A stretch of DNA of 64,000 bases from Thermoactinomyces vulgaris (GTDB lineage: Bacteria > Bacillota > Bacilli > Thermoactinomycetales > Thermoactinomycetaceae), in NCBI RefSeq assembly GCF_003688725.1, contig NZ_REFP01000007.1, positions 88,291 to 152,290 on the forward strand, in the 5' to 3' direction. The notes beneath the pieces are model-generated. The model ran no database searches and was not told the origin of the DNA. It was given only the letters and a program-made list of their open reading frames with translations. The translations under genes and the position numbers were made by a program. This document shows, piece by piece, positions 18,913-29,231 of the stretch. Position 1 is the first letter of the stretch, and every line of letters starts with the position of its first letter.

Positions 18913-18944
18913 CCCCATCCCGTTGATGCGGTGGCGGGATGGGG
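18913..18944 (+). other. Strong GC hairpin between citZ and icd
   Basis: CCCCATCCCG (18913-18922) and CGGGATGGGG (18935-18944) form a 10-bp perfect stem without a T-tract. It could shield the citZ 3' end or be a processing site. The rest of the 239-base gap holds TTGTTAAAATAAAAT-like sequence (around 18976) and a second weak GC hairpin (19035-19073), with no convincing ORF. Confidence 0.5.
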
Positions 18945-19122
18945 CAGAACTCCCCCACCTCGCAAGATCCACTGAATTTTGTTAAAATAAAATGGTGAAG
19001 GTGGACGGGTAGCCGGCTTTTCTTTGAATCGATGCCTGCCAGCACCTGTTCAGTGAGATGTTCGGGCAGGACGGGCCATTTTCTCCTGTCCCTTTTCGGA
19101 TTATTGTAAAGGAGTGTGAAAG

Positions 19123-20418
19123 ATGGCATTGTTTAAACAGTTAGAAGCGCCAACAAAAGGTGAACCCATTACAGTACAAAACGGAAAGCTTCAAGTCCCC
19201 GACAATCCGATTATTCCTTTCATCGAAGGCGACGGAACCGGTCCCGATATCTGGGCGGCGGCCAAACGGGTTTTGGATGCCGCTGTTGAAAAAGCATATC
19301 AAGGGAAAAAAGAAATTGCCTGGTATGAAGTGTATGCCGGCGAAAAAGCTTACAACCAATGGGGAGAATGGTTGCCGGAAGACACCTTGACAGCCATTCG
19401 TGAATATCTCGTTGCCATTAAAGGCCCGTTGACCACACCCGTGGGTGGCGGCATCCGTTCATTGAATGTCGCGTTGCGGCAAGAATTGGATTTGTATGTA
19501 TGCTTGCGTCCGGTTCGTTATTTTGAAGGTGTTCCTTCTCCCGTGAAAAAACCGCAGGATGTGGATATGGTCATCTTCCGGGAAAATTCCGAGGATATTT
19601 ATGCCGGAATCGAGTGGGAAGCCGGAAGCGAAGAAGTGAAGAAAGTCATCCAATTTTTACAAGAAGAAATGGGCGTGAAAAAAATCCGCTTCCCGGAAAC
19701 GGCCGGAATCGGGGTCAAACCGGTTTCTTCGGAAGGAACCGAGCGGTTGGTGAAAGCGGCCATCGATTATGCCATTGAACATGGACGGAAAAGTGTCACT
19801 TTGGTACATAAAGGAAACATTATGAAGTTTACCGAAGGGGCCTTTAAAAATTGGGGTTATGAAGTAGCTGAGCGCGATTACAAAGATCAGGTGTTCACCT
19901 GGGCCGAATATGACCGCATCAAAGAAGAAAAAGGAACGGAAGCTGCCAACGAAGCGCAAGCCAAAGCCGAAGCAGAAGGAAAAATCATCGTAAAAGATGT
20001 GATTGCAGATGCCTTCTTGCAACAAATCCTGACACGTCCTGCCGAATATGATGTCATCGCCACCTTAAACCTGAACGGGGATTACATTTCCGACGCATTG
20101 GCGGCACAAGTTGGCGGAATCGGAATTGCGCCGGGAGCCAACATCAACTACAAAACCGGTCACGCCATTTTCGAAGCGACACACGGCACGGCTCCCAAAT
20201 ATGCCGGAATGGATAAAGTAAACCCGGGTTCGGTGATCTTGTCCGGCGTCTTGATGCTGGAACATCTGGGATGGCAAGAAGCGGCGGACCTCATTTACCA
20301 ATCCATGAGCAAAACCATCAGCAACAAAACCGTTACGTATGACTTTGCCCGCTTAATGGATGGAGCAACAGAAGTCAAATGTTCAGAGTTTGCAGACCAC
20401 CTGATTCAAAACTTGTAA
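19123..20418 (+). CDS. icd: NADP-dependent isocitrate dehydrogenase
   Basis: A 431-residue isocitrate dehydrogenase producing 2-oxoglutarate, CO2 and NADPH. Seen: [17 protein letters not shown], the substrate loop [26 protein letters not shown] containing the regulatory/substrate Ser, [34 protein letters not shown] and the cofactor-end [11 protein letters not shown]. Length and motifs match the Bacillus/E. coli homodimeric NADP type. AAAGGAG lies ahead of the ATG. mdh follows after 19 bases. Confidence 0.96.
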   Translation: MALFKQLEAPTKGEPITVQNGKLQVPDNPIIPFIEGDGTGPDIWAAAKRVLDAAVEKAYQGKKEIAWYEVYAGEKAYNQWGEWLPEDTLTAIREYLVAIKGPLTTPVGGGIRSLNVALRQELDLYVCLRPVRYFEGVPSPVKKPQDVDMVIFRENSEDIYAGIEWEAGSEEVKKVIQFLQEEMGVKKIRFPETAGIGVKPVSSEGTERLVKAAIDYAIEHGRKSVTLVHKGNIMKFTEGAFKNWGYEVAERDYKDQVFTWAEYDRIKEEKGTEAANEAQAKAEAEGKIIVKDVIADAFLQQILTRPAEYDVIATLNLNGDYISDALAAQVGGIGIAPGANINYKTGHAIFEATHGTAPKYAGMDKVNPGSVILSGVLMLEHLGWQEAADLIYQSMSKTISNKTVTYDFARLMDGATEVKCSEFADHLIQNL

Positions 20419-20437
20419 TATTTGAGGAGGATGCCAA

Positions 20438-21379
20438 ATGGCCATTCGACGCAGAAAAATTTCTGTCATCGGTGCGGGATTTACCGGCAGTACAACAGCA
20501 TTAATGCTTGCACAAAAAGAATTGGGTGACGTTGTACTTGTGGATATCCCAAAAGCGGAAAACCCCACGAAAGGAAAAGCGTTGGACATGTTGGAAGCCA
20601 GTCCTGTCCAAGGATTTGACGCCAACATCATCGGAACCAGCAACTATGAAGATACCAAAGATTCCGACTTGGTGATCATCACGGCCGGAGTGGCGCGCAA
20701 ACCGGGAATGAGCCGGGATGACCTGGTCAACATTAACGCCGGAGTCGTCCGTTCCGTGACGGAACAAGTGGTTAAATATTCCCCGGATTGCATCATCATT
20801 GTGTTGACGAACCCGGTTGATGCCATGACCTATGAGGTTTACCGTACCTCCGGTTTCCCGAAACACCGTGTGATCGGCCAATCCGGCGTGTTGGATACGG
20901 CACGTTTCCGCACTTTTGTTGCCCAGGAATTGAACGTGTCTGTGGAAGACGTCAGCGGATTTGTTTTGGGAGGCCACGGGGATGACATGGTGCCTTTGGT
21001 GCGTTACTCCTATGCAGGCGGCATCCCGTTGGAGAAACTGATTCCCCAAGACCGTCTGGATGCCATTGTGGAACGGACACGCAAAGGCGGCGGAGAGATC
21101 GTCAACTTGTTGGGGAACGGAAGCGCATATTATGCGCCGGCCGCTTCGCTGGTTCAAATGGCCGAAGCGATTTTGAAAGACAAAAAACGCATTTTGCCGG
21201 CGGTTGCTTATCTGGAGGGCGAATACGGATACAACGATTTGTATCTCGGGGTGCCGACCATTTTGGGCGGAAGCGGTTTGGAAAAAGTGATCGTCCTCGA
21301 TTTGACGGAAGAGGAAAAGAAAGCCCTGGACAAATCGGCGGAATCTGTGAAAAGCGTGATGAAAGTTTTACAGCAATAA
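20438..21379 (+). CDS. mdh: Malate dehydrogenase
   Basis: A 313-residue NAD-dependent malate dehydrogenase of the LDH-like group. The N-terminal Rossmann run is [21 protein letters not shown], followed by [16 protein letters not shown] (substrate Arg), [18 protein letters not shown] and the catalytic His in [20 protein letters not shown]. Third gene of citZ-icd-mdh, so citrate, 2-oxoglutarate and oxaloacetate steps are co-expressed. AGGAGG precedes the ATG. A strong terminator ends the group. Confidence 0.96.
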   Translation: MAIRRRKISVIGAGFTGSTTALMLAQKELGDVVLVDIPKAENPTKGKALDMLEASPVQGFDANIIGTSNYEDTKDSDLVIITAGVARKPGMSRDDLVNINAGVVRSVTEQVVKYSPDCIIIVLTNPVDAMTYEVYRTSGFPKHRVIGQSGVLDTARFRTFVAQELNVSVEDVSGFVLGGHGDDMVPLVRYSYAGGIPLEKLIPQDRLDAIVERTRKGGGEIVNLLGNGSAYYAPAASLVQMAEAILKDKKRILPAVAYLEGEYGYNDLYLGVPTILGGSGLEKVIVLDLTEEEKKALDKSAESVKSVMKVLQQ

Positions 21380-21388
21380 CAAGCGCCT

Positions 21389-21422
21389 TTGCCCGGAGTC
21401 GGACGATGCTCCGGGCATTTTC
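21389..21422 (+). terminator. Terminator after mdh
   Basis: TGCCCGGAG pairs with CTCCGGGCA, followed by TTTTCTTT. Confidence 0.85.
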
Positions 21423-21600
21423 TTTACCAAAAAACGGCGGTGGGATGCATGAAAAAACGATGCGGAAGGGAAAACTAGGCATAAACCGGATTGATCAAGC
21501 TGCCCGCCGGCATAAAAAGGCCTTTTAAGTCTTTTTGCTTTTCTATGAATTTTCATTCAAGTATGCTAAAATGAAAGCGGATACATAGGGAGGGGTTCGC

Positions 21601-22074
21601 TTGGACTTTGGAAAATTAGTGACCACAGGAAAAGGTTGGAACGAAATTCAAGTGGGCGACGGGATTCAAGTCAAGAAAAAGGTGATTTTGCGCGATATTT
21701 TTGCTTATTTGGGAGCGGCAGACGACTGCAATCCCATTTACCTGAAAGAAAGCTACGCTGCTCAGACAAGATACCGCCAGGTGATCGTTCCGTCCGGACT
21801 CATTGTCAGTTGGATTTCAGCATTGATTTCTTCAGAGCTGCCGGGACCCGGAAGCGTTGTGAAAGAGATGCGTTTGTCTTTTCCTGAAACCTTTCATCCG
21901 GAAAATGAAATTTCTTTTTCACTGACGGTGAAGGACAAGAATCCCGCGGACCGGAACATTACTTTACAAGTGTTGGTCACCGGCGATGCGCGTACCATTG
22001 CGGAAGGAGAAATTGATGTATTGCCGCCGCAACCCTTAAATCCCATGATGGACAATCTGTTGGATAATTTTTGA
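21601..22074 (+). CDS. MaoC-like hotdog dehydratase family protein
   Basis: A 157-residue protein with a single MaoC/R-hydratase-type hotdog. The run FAYLGAADDCNPIYLKESYA corresponds to the hydratase motif (D-x4-H in true hydratases). The second catalytic residue appears as N-P rather than the usual N-P-x-H, so activity is uncertain. TTG start with AGGGAGGGG upstream; TGCTAAAAT at 21564-21572 is a likely extended -10. It lies between mdh and phoP as in several Bacillaceae and is bounded by terminators on both sides. Substrate unknown. Confidence 0.75.
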   Translation: MDFGKLVTTGKGWNEIQVGDGIQVKKKVILRDIFAYLGAADDCNPIYLKESYAAQTRYRQVIVPSGLIVSWISALISSELPGPGSVVKEMRLSFPETFHPENEISFSLTVKDKNPADRNITLQVLVTGDARTIAEGEIDVLPPQPLNPMMDNLLDNF

Positions 22075-22084
22075 CAAAGGACGA

Positions 22085-22116
22085 AAGCACCTTCTTAAGG
22101 GAAGGTGCTTTTTTTA
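22085..22116 (+). terminator. Terminator after the MaoC-like gene
   Basis: AAGCACCTTC pairs perfectly with GAAGGTGCTT around TTAAGG, followed by a run of T. Confidence 0.88.
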
Positions 22117-22214
22117 CTTTTTCTTAACTTTGTTATGTTATGATTTGCTTTGTAAATAAAAGATGAAAGAATTTGGAATAATTCATGGCGAGAATAAAAG
22201 GGGGGCGAACGGCG

Positions 22215-22928
22215 ATGAGCAAAAAAATCTTGGTGGTGGATGATGAACCGTCCATTGTGAAGTTAGTGCAATTCAACCTGAAGAAAGAAGGGTATCAGGT
22301 TGAGGTGGCGTATGACGGGGAAATGGCGTTGGAGATGGCGGATCAATTCCATCCGGACTTGGTGGTGTTGGACTTGATGTTGCCCAAAATGGACGGGTTG
22401 GAAGTCTGTCGCAGGCTCAGACAGGAGAAAAGGCATATTCCCATTTTGATGCTGACAGCCAAAACGGATGAACTGGATAAAGTGCTGGGGCTTGAGCTCG
22501 GTGCTGACGATTATATGACCAAACCATTCAGCCCGCGGGAGCTTTTGGCGCGTGTCAAAGCCATTTTCCGCCGGATTGAGGTGTTGAGAAGGGAAGCGCA
22601 GGAACGCGGGAACCCGTCGGTGATGCGGATCGGGAATTTGCAAATCGACCCGGAAGGGTATGTGGTTTTAAGGGATCACCAGGAGGTCGATTTAACCCCG
22701 AAAGAATTTGAGTTGCTCTTATACTTGGCCTGCCACCGCGGAAAAGTGCTGTCAAGGGATCAATTGCTCAATGCGGTCTGGAATTATGATTATGTTGGCG
22801 ATTCCCGGATTGTGGATGTTCATGTCAGCCATTTGCGCGATAAGATCGAGGCGGATTCGCGCAACCCCGTTTATATCAAAACCGTTCGCGGAATCGGATA
22901 TAAATTTGAAGGGCCCAAAGAAAGATGA
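22215..22928 (+). CDS. phoP: Phosphate response regulator PhoP
   Basis: A 237-residue OmpR-family response regulator. The receiver domain (about 4-115) has the acidic pair D9-D10, the phospho-acceptor D53 in VVLDLMLPKMDG and K-containing TKPFSPREL. The winged-helix domain (about 135-235) carries VDLTPKEFELLLYLACHRG and GDSRIVDVHVSHLRDKIE. The start at 22215 follows AAGGGGGGCG; an upstream in-frame ATG at 22185 has no site. It overlaps phoR by four bases. The nearby pst operon with a Pho box makes this the phosphate-starvation regulator rather than another OmpR member. Confidence 0.93.
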   Translation: MSKKILVVDDEPSIVKLVQFNLKKEGYQVEVAYDGEMALEMADQFHPDLVVLDLMLPKMDGLEVCRRLRQEKRHIPILMLTAKTDELDKVLGLELGADDYMTKPFSPRELLARVKAIFRRIEVLRREAQERGNPSVMRIGNLQIDPEGYVVLRDHQEVDLTPKEFELLLYLACHRGKVLSRDQLLNAVWNYDYVGDSRIVDVHVSHLRDKIEADSRNPVYIKTVRGIGYKFEGPKER

Positions 22929-24667
22929 GATCACTGAGAGCGAAAATCACTTGGTCTTTTTTGATTTTGATCGGGTGCTCCGTGCTGGGAACCGGGGTTT
23001 TTGTGGCTTTGCTGCTCAGATCTTCCTATTTGGATTCATTAACCGACCGCTTGGAGAAAGAAAGCAAAGTGTTGGCTGAAACCGTGCAGTGGACGGATCA
23101 GCAAGCTTTGAAGAAGCAAAAAGAGTTGTATGAGCGGACGTTGGGCGTGCACGTCAATTTCTTTGACGTACATGGCAAGCCGTTTGGCAACGCAACATTG
23201 GATTCAAAAACGGGACTGCAACTTCCGGAAGTGAAAAATGCACTGGCAAGCGGGAAAGAAGGGGGTGTGCGAACCGCGATCCGGGATGATTATTTGCATG
23301 CTGCCGTTCCCGTTCAAAAAGGAAAAGAAGTGGTCGGAGCGATCCGGCTGTCTTTGGATATCAAAGAAGTGAATCAGTCGTTGCACCAAGTGTGGGTTTC
23401 CCTGGTGCTGGGACTTTTGATTGCTTATGCTTTGGCCGCATTTTTCAGTTCCCGCATTGCCGGCGGAGTCACTCGTCCGTTGGAAGAAATCACCCAGGTG
23501 GCAGTTGACATTGCCCGCAAGAATTTTCATCGCCGGATCCGGCATGAAAGCGGGGATGAGATGGCGCATTTGGGGCAGGCGATCAACCGGATGTCCCACA
23601 GTTTGCAAAAACAGATGGAAATGATCCGGAAAAACGAACGCCGGTTAAACAGCATCATCGAATCGATGGAAAGCGGCCTGATCATGATTGATGCCACCGG
23701 AAAAGTGAGTTTGGCCAACCGGGCGTTTGAGCGGATGTTCGGGATACCCGAAAGTGATTTGATCGGCCGTTCTTTTAAGCAATTAACTTATCCTTACGAC
23801 ATTCGCTCCCTGATTACCGAGTGTGCCGAAAAAAACATGCGAATCCGTAAAGAAATCCATTTGTACTATCCGGAAGAAAAAATGCTGGAAGCCAATCTGG
23901 CGCCGATGTGGGTGGAAAAAAACGGAGTCGGCGTGGTGGTGGTCTTTCATGATTTGACTGCCATCCGGCGTCTGGAACAATTGCGCAAAGATTTTGTGGC
24001 CAATGTGTCCCATGAATTGAAAACGCCGATCACTTCCATCCGGGGATTTGCCGAAACGTTGTTGGATGGAGCGATGTCCGATCAAGAAACATGCCGGGAA
24101 TTTCTTGACATTATTCATGGAGAGAGTTTGCGGTTGGAACGGCTGATTGGCGATTTGCTGGAATTGACGCAAATCGAATCCAAAAAGATGCCTTTGAAAT
24201 TGGAACGGGTTCCGGTTGAAACCCTGCTTGAAAATGTGAGCAAGACGGTCAAAGACCGGATCTTCAGCAAAGGGCTTTCCTTTTCCATGGAGATTCCGGA
24301 ACCTTTTGAGGTGGAAATCGATCAAGACCGGTTCCGGCAAATTTTGTTGAATCTGCTTTCCAATGCCATGAACTACACCCCTCCAGGCGGGTGCATCACG
24401 GTCCGGGCCACCGGCGATGACAAAGAATGGACGCTTGTAGTTCGAGATACGGGAATCGGCATACCGGCCGAGGATTTGCCGCGCATTTTTGAACGCTTTT
24501 ACCGGGTGGACAAAGCCAGATCCCGCGATTCAGGGGGCACCGGTCTGGGATTGGCCATTGTGAAACATTTGGTGGAAGTGCACCAAGGCAAGATTGATGT
24601 GGAAAGCCGGGTGGGGCAAGGCACGTCATTCCGGTTGACTTTTCCCCTGCACCTGAAGGATGACTAA
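22925..24667 (+). CDS. phoR: Phosphate sensor histidine kinase PhoR
   Basis: A 580-residue sensor kinase. Order: TM1 (about 8-33), an extracytoplasmic sensor loop, TM2 (about 155-177), HAMP (178-232), a PAS domain (about 240-340), the dimerization domain with the phospho-His at residue 363 in NVSHELKTPITS, and the ATP-binding domain with LLSNAMNYTP, DTGIGIPAEDLPRIFERFYR and GTGLGLAI. Length matches B. subtilis PhoR (579). It overlaps phoP by ATGA. The pstS control region starts directly after its stop codon. Confidence 0.94.
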   Translation: MRSLRAKITWSFLILIGCSVLGTGVFVALLLRSSYLDSLTDRLEKESKVLAETVQWTDQQALKKQKELYERTLGVHVNFFDVHGKPFGNATLDSKTGLQLPEVKNALASGKEGGVRTAIRDDYLHAAVPVQKGKEVVGAIRLSLDIKEVNQSLHQVWVSLVLGLLIAYALAAFFSSRIAGGVTRPLEEITQVAVDIARKNFHRRIRHESGDEMAHLGQAINRMSHSLQKQMEMIRKNERRLNSIIESMESGLIMIDATGKVSLANRAFERMFGIPESDLIGRSFKQLTYPYDIRSLITECAEKNMRIRKEIHLYYPEEKMLEANLAPMWVEKNGVGVVVVFHDLTAIRRLEQLRKDFVANVSHELKTPITSIRGFAETLLDGAMSDQETCREFLDIIHGESLRLERLIGDLLELTQIESKKMPLKLERVPVETLLENVSKTVKDRIFSKGLSFSMEIPEPFEVEIDQDRFRQILLNLLSNAMNYTPPGGCITVRATGDDKEWTLVVRDTGIGIPAEDLPRIFERFYRVDKARSRDSGGTGLGLAIVKHLVEVHQGKIDVESRVGQGTSFRLTFPLHLKDD

Positions 24668-24681
24668 ATCGTGTGAATCTG

Positions 24682-24724
24682 AACAGCTGTGAGAGATTAA
24701 CAGAATCTTTACAGCTGTTTTATT
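24682..24724 (+). other. Hairpin enclosing the Pho box
   Basis: AACAGCTGT (24682-24690) pairs with ACAGCTGTT (24711-24719), and AGATT with AATCT inside it, followed by TTATTT. It could terminate phoPR transcription while its loop DNA carries the PhoP repeats. Confidence 0.55.
24697..24724 (+). promoter_or_regulatory. Pho box of the pst operon
   Basis: TTAACA (24697-24702) and TTTACA (24708-24713) are spaced by five bases, and TTTATT follows at the same 11-base period (24719-24724). This is the TT(A/T)ACA-N5 direct repeat pattern bound by PhoP~P in Bacillus. A TATATAAA stretch just downstream (24727-24734) can act as the -10. Confidence 0.78.
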
Positions 24725-24797
24725 TGTATATAAAAGAAAAAGATTAAAGTTCAAAGTGTTGAACGGAATCATTCCTGACAGTAGGGGGACTTTTACC

Positions 24798-25700
24798 ATG
24801 CTGAAAAAAGGTTTTTTGCTTGCCGGGGTTTTGTTTTTCGCCCTCGGAACTTTGACAGGTTGTGGAGGCAACGGCCAAGGCGAGGGCAACGGGAAATTGT
24901 CCGGCACGTTGACCGTGGTGGGTTCCACCGCCATGCAACCGCTCGTCGATGAAGCGGGCAATGCTTTTACCGCCACAAATCCCGGCGTGCAAGTCAATGT
25001 TCAGGGAGGTGGAAGCGGAGCGGGATTAAGTGCGGTCATGAATGATACGGCCGATATCGGAAATTCCGATGTTTACGCTGAAGAAAAAGAAAAAATCGAT
25101 CCCAATCAAGTCGTTGACCATAAAGTGTTTGTTGTCGGAATTGCGCCGGTTGTCCATCCGGATACCGGGGTCGGGGATGTGACCCGGCAACAGCTGATTG
25201 ATATTTTCACAGGCAAAATCAAAAACTGGAAAGAGCTTGGCGGAAAAGATCAGCCGATAGTCTTGGTGAACCGCCCGGCCAGCTCCGGGACACGGGCGGC
25301 CTTCACCAAATACGGATTAAACGAAAATCAGGAATTCCGCGGTGAAGGCGGCATTGAGGAAGAATCATCCGGAACGGTTCTCAAAATCGTCTCAGAAACG
25401 CCCGGAGCCATCGGATATCTTGCCTTCTCTTACGTGGATGATTCGGTGCAGGCATTGAAAGTGGATGGTGACGAGCCAACCAATGAAAATGTGTACACCA
25501 ATCAATGGAAAATCTGGGCGTATGAACACATGTACACCCATAAAAACGGCAAAAACAAAGAGTTGGAAGAAGCTTTCATCCAATATATCCAGTCCGATGA
25601 AGTGCAAAACGGATTGGTGAAAAAACTGGGGTATATCCCCATCAGCGAAATGAAGGTGGAGCGGGACGTTGAAGGCAAGGTGACCCCGATCCAATCATAA
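24798..25700 (+). CDS. pstS: Phosphate-binding lipoprotein PstS
   Basis: A 300-residue phosphate-binding lipoprotein. The signal ends in the lipobox LTGC with Cys at residue 22. The mature protein starts with a short Gly/Asn linker, then the PBP fold with LTVVGSTAMQPLVDEAG, NVQGGGSGAGLSAV, GNSDVYAEE and NRPASSGTRAAF, which hold the phosphate-contacting Ser/Thr/Arg/Asp residues. Start at 24798 behind AGGGGG. First gene of pstSCAB1B2 under the Pho box; delivers Pi to PstCA in the membrane. Confidence 0.95.
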   Translation: MLKKGFLLAGVLFFALGTLTGCGGNGQGEGNGKLSGTLTVVGSTAMQPLVDEAGNAFTATNPGVQVNVQGGGSGAGLSAVMNDTADIGNSDVYAEEKEKIDPNQVVDHKVFVVGIAPVVHPDTGVGDVTRQQLIDIFTGKIKNWKELGGKDQPIVLVNRPASSGTRAAFTKYGLNENQEFRGEGGIEEESSGTVLKIVSETPGAIGYLAFSYVDDSVQALKVDGDEPTNENVYTNQWKIWAYEHMYTHKNGKNKELEEAFIQYIQSDEVQNGLVKKLGYIPISEMKVERDVEGKVTPIQS

Positions 25701-25775
25701 TTTCCGGCATCCTGAAGGGACAGGGGTTTGCAAATTCTGTCCCTTTCATTGGACAGGACAGGAAGGAGATGGAAG

Positions 25776-26714
25776 ATGGAACAAGTTGCTTCCGCAAACC
25801 GTTCACTGAAAGAAGAACTGATTCAGCCCGAACGGAAAATGTTGAGAATTGAAAAACAAGGAAAAATCATCACGTTTCTTTGTGCGTGGATTTTAATCGT
25901 GACCTTATTTTCGCTCATCTGGTTTATTGCTTCCAAAGGAATTGCCCCGTTTTTCCGAAACGAAATCACCTTGTCTGAATTTTTTTCATTGCAGTGGGGT
26001 CCCGCCATTTCACCGGAGCAAGGCGGCCCTTTTTACGGAGTGCTTGCTTTTGTGTACGGTTCGCTGGCGGTTGCCGCGGGTGCGGTGATCATCAGTGCCC
26101 CGCTCGGGATCGGTGCAGCCATCTTTATGACGGAAATTGCGCCGGGTTGGGGGAGGAAAATTTTGCAGCCGGTCACTGAAATGTTGGTGGGAATTCCGTC
26201 TGTCGTTTACGGATTCATCGGCCTGACAGTCATTGTTCCATGGATACGCAGCGTGGCCGGCGGTTTCGGATTCGGCTTGTTATCCGGAATGCTGGTTTTG
26301 GCCGTGATGATTTTGCCCACCATCATCAGTGTCGGGGCAGATGCCATTCAAGCCGTCCCCAAAACGGTTCGGGAAGGCTCTTATGCACTGGGGGCAACCC
26401 GCTGGCAAACCATTTCCCGGCTGGTGGTTCGTTCGGCGATGCCCGGATTGATGACCGGAGTGGTTTTGGGAATGGCCCGGGCGTTCGGGGAAGCCTTGGC
26501 GGTCCAAATGGTGATTGGAAATGCCCCCAATTTGCCGGTCAGCTTCACCACCCCTATCAGCACCCTGACCAGTGTGATCACTTTAAACATGGGAAATACC
26601 GTCCAAGGAACAACCGAACAGGATGTGCTGTGGTCGATGGCACTGATTTTGCTACTCATGACCCTGATTTTTATTTTTTTGATCCGTTTTATTTCCCGAA
26701 GGAGAGAAGATTGA
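25776..26714 (+). CDS. pstC: Phosphate ABC transporter permease PstC
   Basis: A 312-residue inner-membrane permease with six main segments. The BPD permease motif is present as EGSYALGATRWQTISRLVVRSAMPGLMTG, the loop that contacts the ATPases. MTEIAPGWGRKILQPVTEMLVGIPSVVYGFIGL is characteristic of PstC. The N-terminus (residues 1-30) is a soluble charged extension. Start 25776 is preceded by AAGGAGATGG. pstA begins one base after its stop. Confidence 0.94.
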   Translation: MEQVASANRSLKEELIQPERKMLRIEKQGKIITFLCAWILIVTLFSLIWFIASKGIAPFFRNEITLSEFFSLQWGPAISPEQGGPFYGVLAFVYGSLAVAAGAVIISAPLGIGAAIFMTEIAPGWGRKILQPVTEMLVGIPSVVYGFIGLTVIVPWIRSVAGGFGFGLLSGMLVLAVMILPTIISVGADAIQAVPKTVREGSYALGATRWQTISRLVVRSAMPGLMTGVVLGMARAFGEALAVQMVIGNAPNLPVSFTTPISTLTSVITLNMGNTVQGTTEQDVLWSMALILLLMTLIFIFLIRFISRRRED

Positions 26715-26715
26715 C

Positions 26716-27606
26716 ATGAACGCAAAAGTTATCGACCGGATTGCAACCGCGATCTTTTATGCGATCGCCGTTTTGATCGTCGGAATATTGCTCGGACTGA
26801 TCGGTTTTATTTTGATGCGCGGTTTGAAAGTGGTGGATTGGGCGTTTATCACCGAAGCGCCGGGTTCGGTTTTGACCGGTGGCGGAGGTGTCGGGCCGCA
26901 GTTGTTCAATTCCTTTTATCTCCTGGTGTTGACGATGTTGATCACCATCCCGTTGGGGCTGGGTGGCGGCATTTACATGGCGGAGTATGCCAAACCCGGC
27001 AACCTGACCGGCTTCATCCGCTTGAGTATCGAAGTGTTGTCTTCCCTTCCTTCGATTGTGGTCGGTCTGTTCGGCCTGTTGGTGTTTGTCCAATACACCG
27101 GATGGGGATATTCGCTTCTGGCGGGGGCACTGGCTTTGTCCGTCTTTAACCTGCCTTTGATGGTGCGGATTGTGGAACAGTCTTTGTCCTCGGTTCCCCG
27201 GGAGCAGAAGGAAGCCAGTCTGGCTCTCGGAGTGACGCATTGGCAAACGATTTGCAGAGTGTTGCTTCCGGCTGCATTGCCGGGGATCATCACCGGGACC
27301 ATTTTGGCCTCGGGCCGTGTGTTTGGGGAAGCCGCCGCCTTGTTGTTTACAGCGGGAATGACTTCGCCTCCGCTGGACTTTACCCATTGGGATGTTACCT
27401 CACCGGCTTCACCGTTCAATCCGTTCCGCCCGGCATCGACATTGGCGGTTCACATTTGGAAAGTCAATGCCGAAGGGATCATTCCCGATGCCAAGGAAGT
27501 GGCTGCCGGGGCTTCTGCTTTGCTGGTGATCGCTGTTTTGATTTTCAATCTGCTTGCCCGTTGGTTGGGGCGGTGGATTCATGCACGCCTTACATCCAAT
27601 CGATAA
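26716..27606 (+). CDS. pstA: Phosphate ABC transporter permease PstA
   Basis: A 296-residue permease, partner of PstC. Six membrane segments, the motif [36 protein letters not shown], and the PstA-type run [40 protein letters not shown]. The GAGAAG in the end of pstC serves as ribosome site. Its end is followed after 13 bases by pstB. Confidence 0.94.
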   Translation: MNAKVIDRIATAIFYAIAVLIVGILLGLIGFILMRGLKVVDWAFITEAPGSVLTGGGGVGPQLFNSFYLLVLTMLITIPLGLGGGIYMAEYAKPGNLTGFIRLSIEVLSSLPSIVVGLFGLLVFVQYTGWGYSLLAGALALSVFNLPLMVRIVEQSLSSVPREQKEASLALGVTHWQTICRVLLPAALPGIITGTILASGRVFGEAAALLFTAGMTSPPLDFTHWDVTSPASPFNPFRPASTLAVHIWKVNAEGIIPDAKEVAAGASALLVIAVLIFNLLARWLGRWIHARLTSNR

Positions 27607-27619
27607 GGGGGAATGCGGG

Positions 27620-28441
27620 ATGTTACAAACGGTCGGGTTGCCTGTGAAGGGAAAGGTAAAACAGGGCCGGCAACTGGAAACGAAAAATCGGGTGGTCCAG
27701 TTGGAAACCGTCGGTTTAAACGTTTATTACGGCGAAAATCATGCGGTGAAAGATGTGAATCTCCCTTTCCATCAACATCATGTCACGGCATTGATCGGCC
27801 CCTCCGGGTGTGGGAAGTCCACTTTTTTGCGATGCTTAAACCGGATGAATGACACGATTTCGGGCGCCCGTGTGGAAGGAAAAATTTTGGTGGAGGGCAT
27901 TGACATCAACGACCCCGGGATTCATGCCAATGCCTTGCGGCGCCGGATCGGAATGGTGTTTCAACGCCCCAACCCGTTTCACAAATCGATTTATGAAAAC
28001 ATTGCTTTTGCTCCCCGGATTTACGGAGCCAAGAAAAAAGAGCTGAACGGACTTGTTGAGGATAGCTTGAAGAAAGTCGGGTTGTGGGAGGAAGTCAAGG
28101 ATCGTTTGCATCAGTCTGCCTTGACGCTTTCCGGCGGACAGCAACAACGGTTGTGCATTGCCAGAGCCATTGCCGTGAAACCGAAAATCCTCTTGCTGGA
28201 TGAGCCCACCTCCGCGCTGGACCCGGTATCCACTGCCAAAATCGAGGAGTTGGTCCGGGAATTAAAAGAAGAGTTCACCATTGTCATGGTGACCCACAAC
28301 ATGCAGCAGGCTGCCCGGGTTTCCGATTATACGGCTTATTTTTACATGGGGCGTTTGATTGAATGGAATGAGACCCGGGAGCTGTTTACCCGGCCCGGGA
28401 AGAAAGAGACCGGGGATTATTTGACCGGACGATTTGGTTGA
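27620..28441 (+). CDS. pstB1: Phosphate ABC transporter ATPase PstB (copy 1)
   Basis: A 273-residue ABC ATPase. Walker [11 protein letters not shown]-loop in [20 protein letters not shown] (the PNPF is PstB-specific), signature LSGGQQQRL, Walker [14 protein letters not shown] and the H-loop in [14 protein letters not shown]. It has about 20 more N-terminal residues than copy 2. Start 27620 follows AAGGGGGAA. Two adjacent pstB genes are also found in B. subtilis. Confidence 0.94.
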   Translation: MLQTVGLPVKGKVKQGRQLETKNRVVQLETVGLNVYYGENHAVKDVNLPFHQHHVTALIGPSGCGKSTFLRCLNRMNDTISGARVEGKILVEGIDINDPGIHANALRRRIGMVFQRPNPFHKSIYENIAFAPRIYGAKKKELNGLVEDSLKKVGLWEEVKDRLHQSALTLSGGQQQRLCIARAIAVKPKILLLDEPTSALDPVSTAKIEELVRELKEEFTIVMVTHNMQQAARVSDYTAYFYMGRLIEWNETRELFTRPGKKETGDYLTGRFG

Positions 28442-28456
28442 AGGAAGGGGAGTCAA

Positions 28457-29212
28457 ATGGCGGACAAAATCTCCATTAAACAATTCAATCTCTTTTATGG
28501 GGAGAAGCAAGCGTTGAAAAACATTCAATTCAATATCAGGAAAAACAAAGTCACAGCATTGATCGGTCCCTCCGGGTGCGGGAAGTCCACCTTGCTCCGG
28601 AGCATCAACCGGATGAACGACATGATTCCGGGGGTGAAGACTTACGGCCGGATTTTGATTGACGGGAAAAACATTTATGAACCGGAAGTGGACTTGGTGC
28701 AACTCCGGAAAAAAGTGGGGATGGTTTTTCAACAACCCAACCCTTTCCCCGTTTCCATTTACGATAATGTGGCGTACGGGCCCCGTGTTCACGGGGTGAA
28801 AGAAAAAAAGAAGCTGGATGAGATTGTGGAACGGACATTGACGCAAGCCCATTTATGGGAGGAAGTGAAGAACCGGCTTCACCAGTCGGCCATGGGGTTG
28901 TCGGGAGGACAGAAACAGCGTTTGGTGATTGCACGCGTGTTGGCGGTGGAGCCGGAAATCATTCTGATGGATGAACCGGCTTCCGCCCTGGATCCGGTTT
29001 CCACCGAACGCTTGGAAGAATTGGTTGTCCAGTTAAAGGAAAATTACACTGTTGTGATGGTCACTCACAATATGCAACAAGCCGCCCGGGTGTCGGATCA
29101 AACCGTGTTTTTCTTAAACGGAGAAGTGTTGGAAGAAAATGACACCTGGCAACTGTTTACCCGGCCCCGGGACCGCCGGACGGAAGAATATATTCAAGGC
29201 CGGTTTGGTTGA
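28457..29212 (+). CDS. pstB2: Phosphate ABC transporter ATPase PstB (copy 2)
   Basis: A 251-residue second PstB with all ABC motifs: [49 protein letters not shown] and [14 protein letters not shown]. It is clearly paralogous to pstB1, 15 bases upstream, and probably heterodimerizes or swaps with it on PstCA. GGAAGGGGAG precedes the ATG. A further ribosome site and the phoU start follow directly, but phoU is broken. Confidence 0.94.
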   Translation: MADKISIKQFNLFYGEKQALKNIQFNIRKNKVTALIGPSGCGKSTLLRSINRMNDMIPGVKTYGRILIDGKNIYEPEVDLVQLRKKVGMVFQQPNPFPVSIYDNVAYGPRVHGVKEKKKLDEIVERTLTQAHLWEEVKNRLHQSAMGLSGGQKQRLVIARVLAVEPEIILMDEPASALDPVSTERLEELVVQLKENYTVVMVTHNMQQAARVSDQTVFFLNGEVLEENDTWQLFTRPRDRRTEEYIQGRFG

Positions 29213-29231
29213 GGAAAGGAGAGGGTCCTTC

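Noticed and set aside
22111-22150. Pho box upstream of phoP (TTAACT and ATGTTA-like hexamers)
   Set aside because: Spacing and sequence fit the TTWACA-N5 pattern too poorly to claim autoregulation.
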